A stretch of DNA of 7,887 bases from JANXLS01 sp038227045 (GTDB lineage Bacteria > Planctomycetota > SZUA-567 > H5-PLA8): contig JBBRQD010000185.1 of the NCBI GenBank assembly GCA_038227045.1, forward strand, positions 1 to 7,887, read 5' to 3'. Below, one piece after another: positions 6,995 through 7,887 of the stretch (position 1 is its first letter; every line of letters starts with the position of its first letter). The translations under genes were made by a program, and so were the position numbers. The notes under the pieces are model-generated. The model ran no database searches and was not told the DNA's origin. It worked only from the letters and a program-made list of their open reading frames with translations.

Positions 6995-7887
6995 TTACCA
7001 TGAGCTCATTCTCCGTTTCAGAGGATCCCCGTTTTCGACTATTGAATGTTTGCCCGTCATGGCTTCGAGTTCGTCGAGTTCAAGCGGCGCCAGTGACGTT
7101 AAATTCTCGAGGCCCGCTTCTGTGACGACAACAGTGTCTTCCACACGAATATAGAGCCGCTCTTCAGGAATCCACATTTGGGGATCGACAGCGATGGCCA
7201 GGCCTGGCTGCATTGGCCGATCCCAATACTTGCCCACGTCGTGAACGCTCATACCGACGGGATGTGACAGATGCCCGCTGTACTTGAGCGCTGCCTGAGC
7301 GGCCTGTTCATAGGCCGGCTTCGAGAATTGCGTGGCGGCAATTATGCCTCTCATTTCGACAGCGGTCTCGTCGAGAATCTGCGCGGGCAGAACGCCAGGC
7401 CGAATGTGCTTGAGAAGTTCCTTGTGATATCGCGTAATGAATCCAAGGAGCTCGCGCTGCACCGAAGAGAATTTCCCGTTCACGGGCCAGGTGCGCCCAA
7501 TATCACTGGTGTAATACGCGCAATCCGGGGCGCAGTCGAAAAGAATGACATCGCCGTTCTTTAACGCGCAGTTATTGCGGAAGTAATGTGGATACCAAAT
7601 GTTCTCACCCGTCGCTACAATCGGGCGGTAGCCCGTGCCAAGCGCGCCATTTACGCCGTAAATGTATTTGGCCGCTGCACCAAGTTGATACTCGTAAACA
7701 CCCGGGCGCGTGCAGCAAATGGCTTCACACAGTGCCTGCGCGCAGATGCGTGTCCAGCGACAATCATTCCTCCGGCCGACGACAATTAGATTTCCCGGTT
7801 CGCCTGGGCAACGATCGTTGCGCTGAAGCAGGCTTTCTTTACGATCCAACTTGACCAGCGAAACGGAAGCGAGCTCTGCTGAGGAGC
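6995..7887 (-). CDS. M24-family Xaa-Pro aminopeptidase, N-terminus off the window (partial)
   Basis: The frame is open from the right edge (7887) to TAA at 6995-6997, about 296 visible residues; the first in-window start-like codon is TTG at 7849. It covers the C-terminal pita-bread metallopeptidase domain, which removes an N-terminal residue preceding proline. Numbering from that TTG, the metal-ligand pattern is D105 (LFDCAPD), D116 (YYTSDIGRTWPV), H196 (SHPVGMSVHDVG), D222 (AVDPQMWIPEE) and E237 (IRVEDTVVV), with H88 (WYPHYFRNN) and H203 at the expected catalytic positions. D222 sits where a Glu is usual in PepP-type enzymes. Full-length relatives are usually above 400 residues, so about 120-160 residues including the creatinase-type N domain are missing. 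No signal is visible because the start is outside. The first 30 or so residues in the window match the family poorly, leaving open a frame disruption near 7780-7850. The cysteine-rich CRWTRICAQALCEAICC helix precedes the conserved TRPGVYEYQL motif. Confidence 0.88.
   Translation of the reverse strand, partial: SSAELASVSLVKLDRKESLLQRNDRCPGEPGNLIVVGRRNDCRWTRICAQALCEAICCTRPGVYEYQLGAAAKYIYGVNGALGTGYRPIVATGENIWYPHYFRNNCALKNGDVILFDCAPDCAYYTSDIGRTWPVNGKFSSVQRELLGFITRYHKELLKHIRPGVLPAQILDETAVEMRGIIAATQFSKPAYEQAAQAALKYSGHLSHPVGMSVHDVGKYWDRPMQPGLAIAVDPQMWIPEERLYIRVEDTVVVTEAGLENLTSLAPLELDELEAMTGKHSIVENGDPLKRRMSSW

Overview
The window looks like chromosome from a soil or sediment member of the PVC bacteria, most likely Verrucomicrobia or possibly Planctomycetes. 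This rests on gene families rather than any marker gene: a large secreted multi-heme cytochrome c with an embedded PA14 domain, a partner secreted beta-propeller protein of the PVC sorbosone/PQQ-dehydrogenase-like type, a secreted ThuA-like protein, and an MBG/YDG-repeat surface protein. No RNA gene, integrase, transposase or CRISPR array is visible.

Layout. Positions 1-1051 (minus strand) hold the N-terminal 350 residues of a secreted, Ig-like/MBG/YDG repeat protein whose C-terminus lies off the left edge. Positions 1052-1536 are a divergent intergenic region with a plausible promoter for the minus-strand gene, a small dyad/direct-repeat cluster and no convincing gene. Positions 1537-6942 (plus strand) form a compact three-gene unit: penta-heme cytochrome c/PA14 protein, beta-propeller protein (start overlapping the preceding stop as ATGGTAA) and ThuA-like protein (16 bases after the preceding stop). 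After a 52-base convergent gap, positions 6995-7887 (minus strand) hold the C-terminal part of an M24-family Xaa-Pro aminopeptidase, truncated by the right edge.

How the genes may work together. All three plus-strand proteins have export signals or export-like N-termini. The propeller and the multi-heme protein resemble the two halves of PVC proteins in which a propeller-type dehydrogenase is joined to cytochrome c modules, so a periplasmic oxidation module (substrate to propeller to hemes), perhaps for a carbohydrate, is a reasonable but untested inference. The ThuA-like partner fits a sugar context. M24 and MBG/YDG genes are probably separate units.

The most unusual feature is a 161-base palindromic element (4263-4423) with 27-base arms, 26 of 27 matched including a perfect 20-base core. 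It sits inside the 5' end of the propeller gene, stays open in frame, and appears to have supplied or replaced the N-terminal region before the signal peptide.
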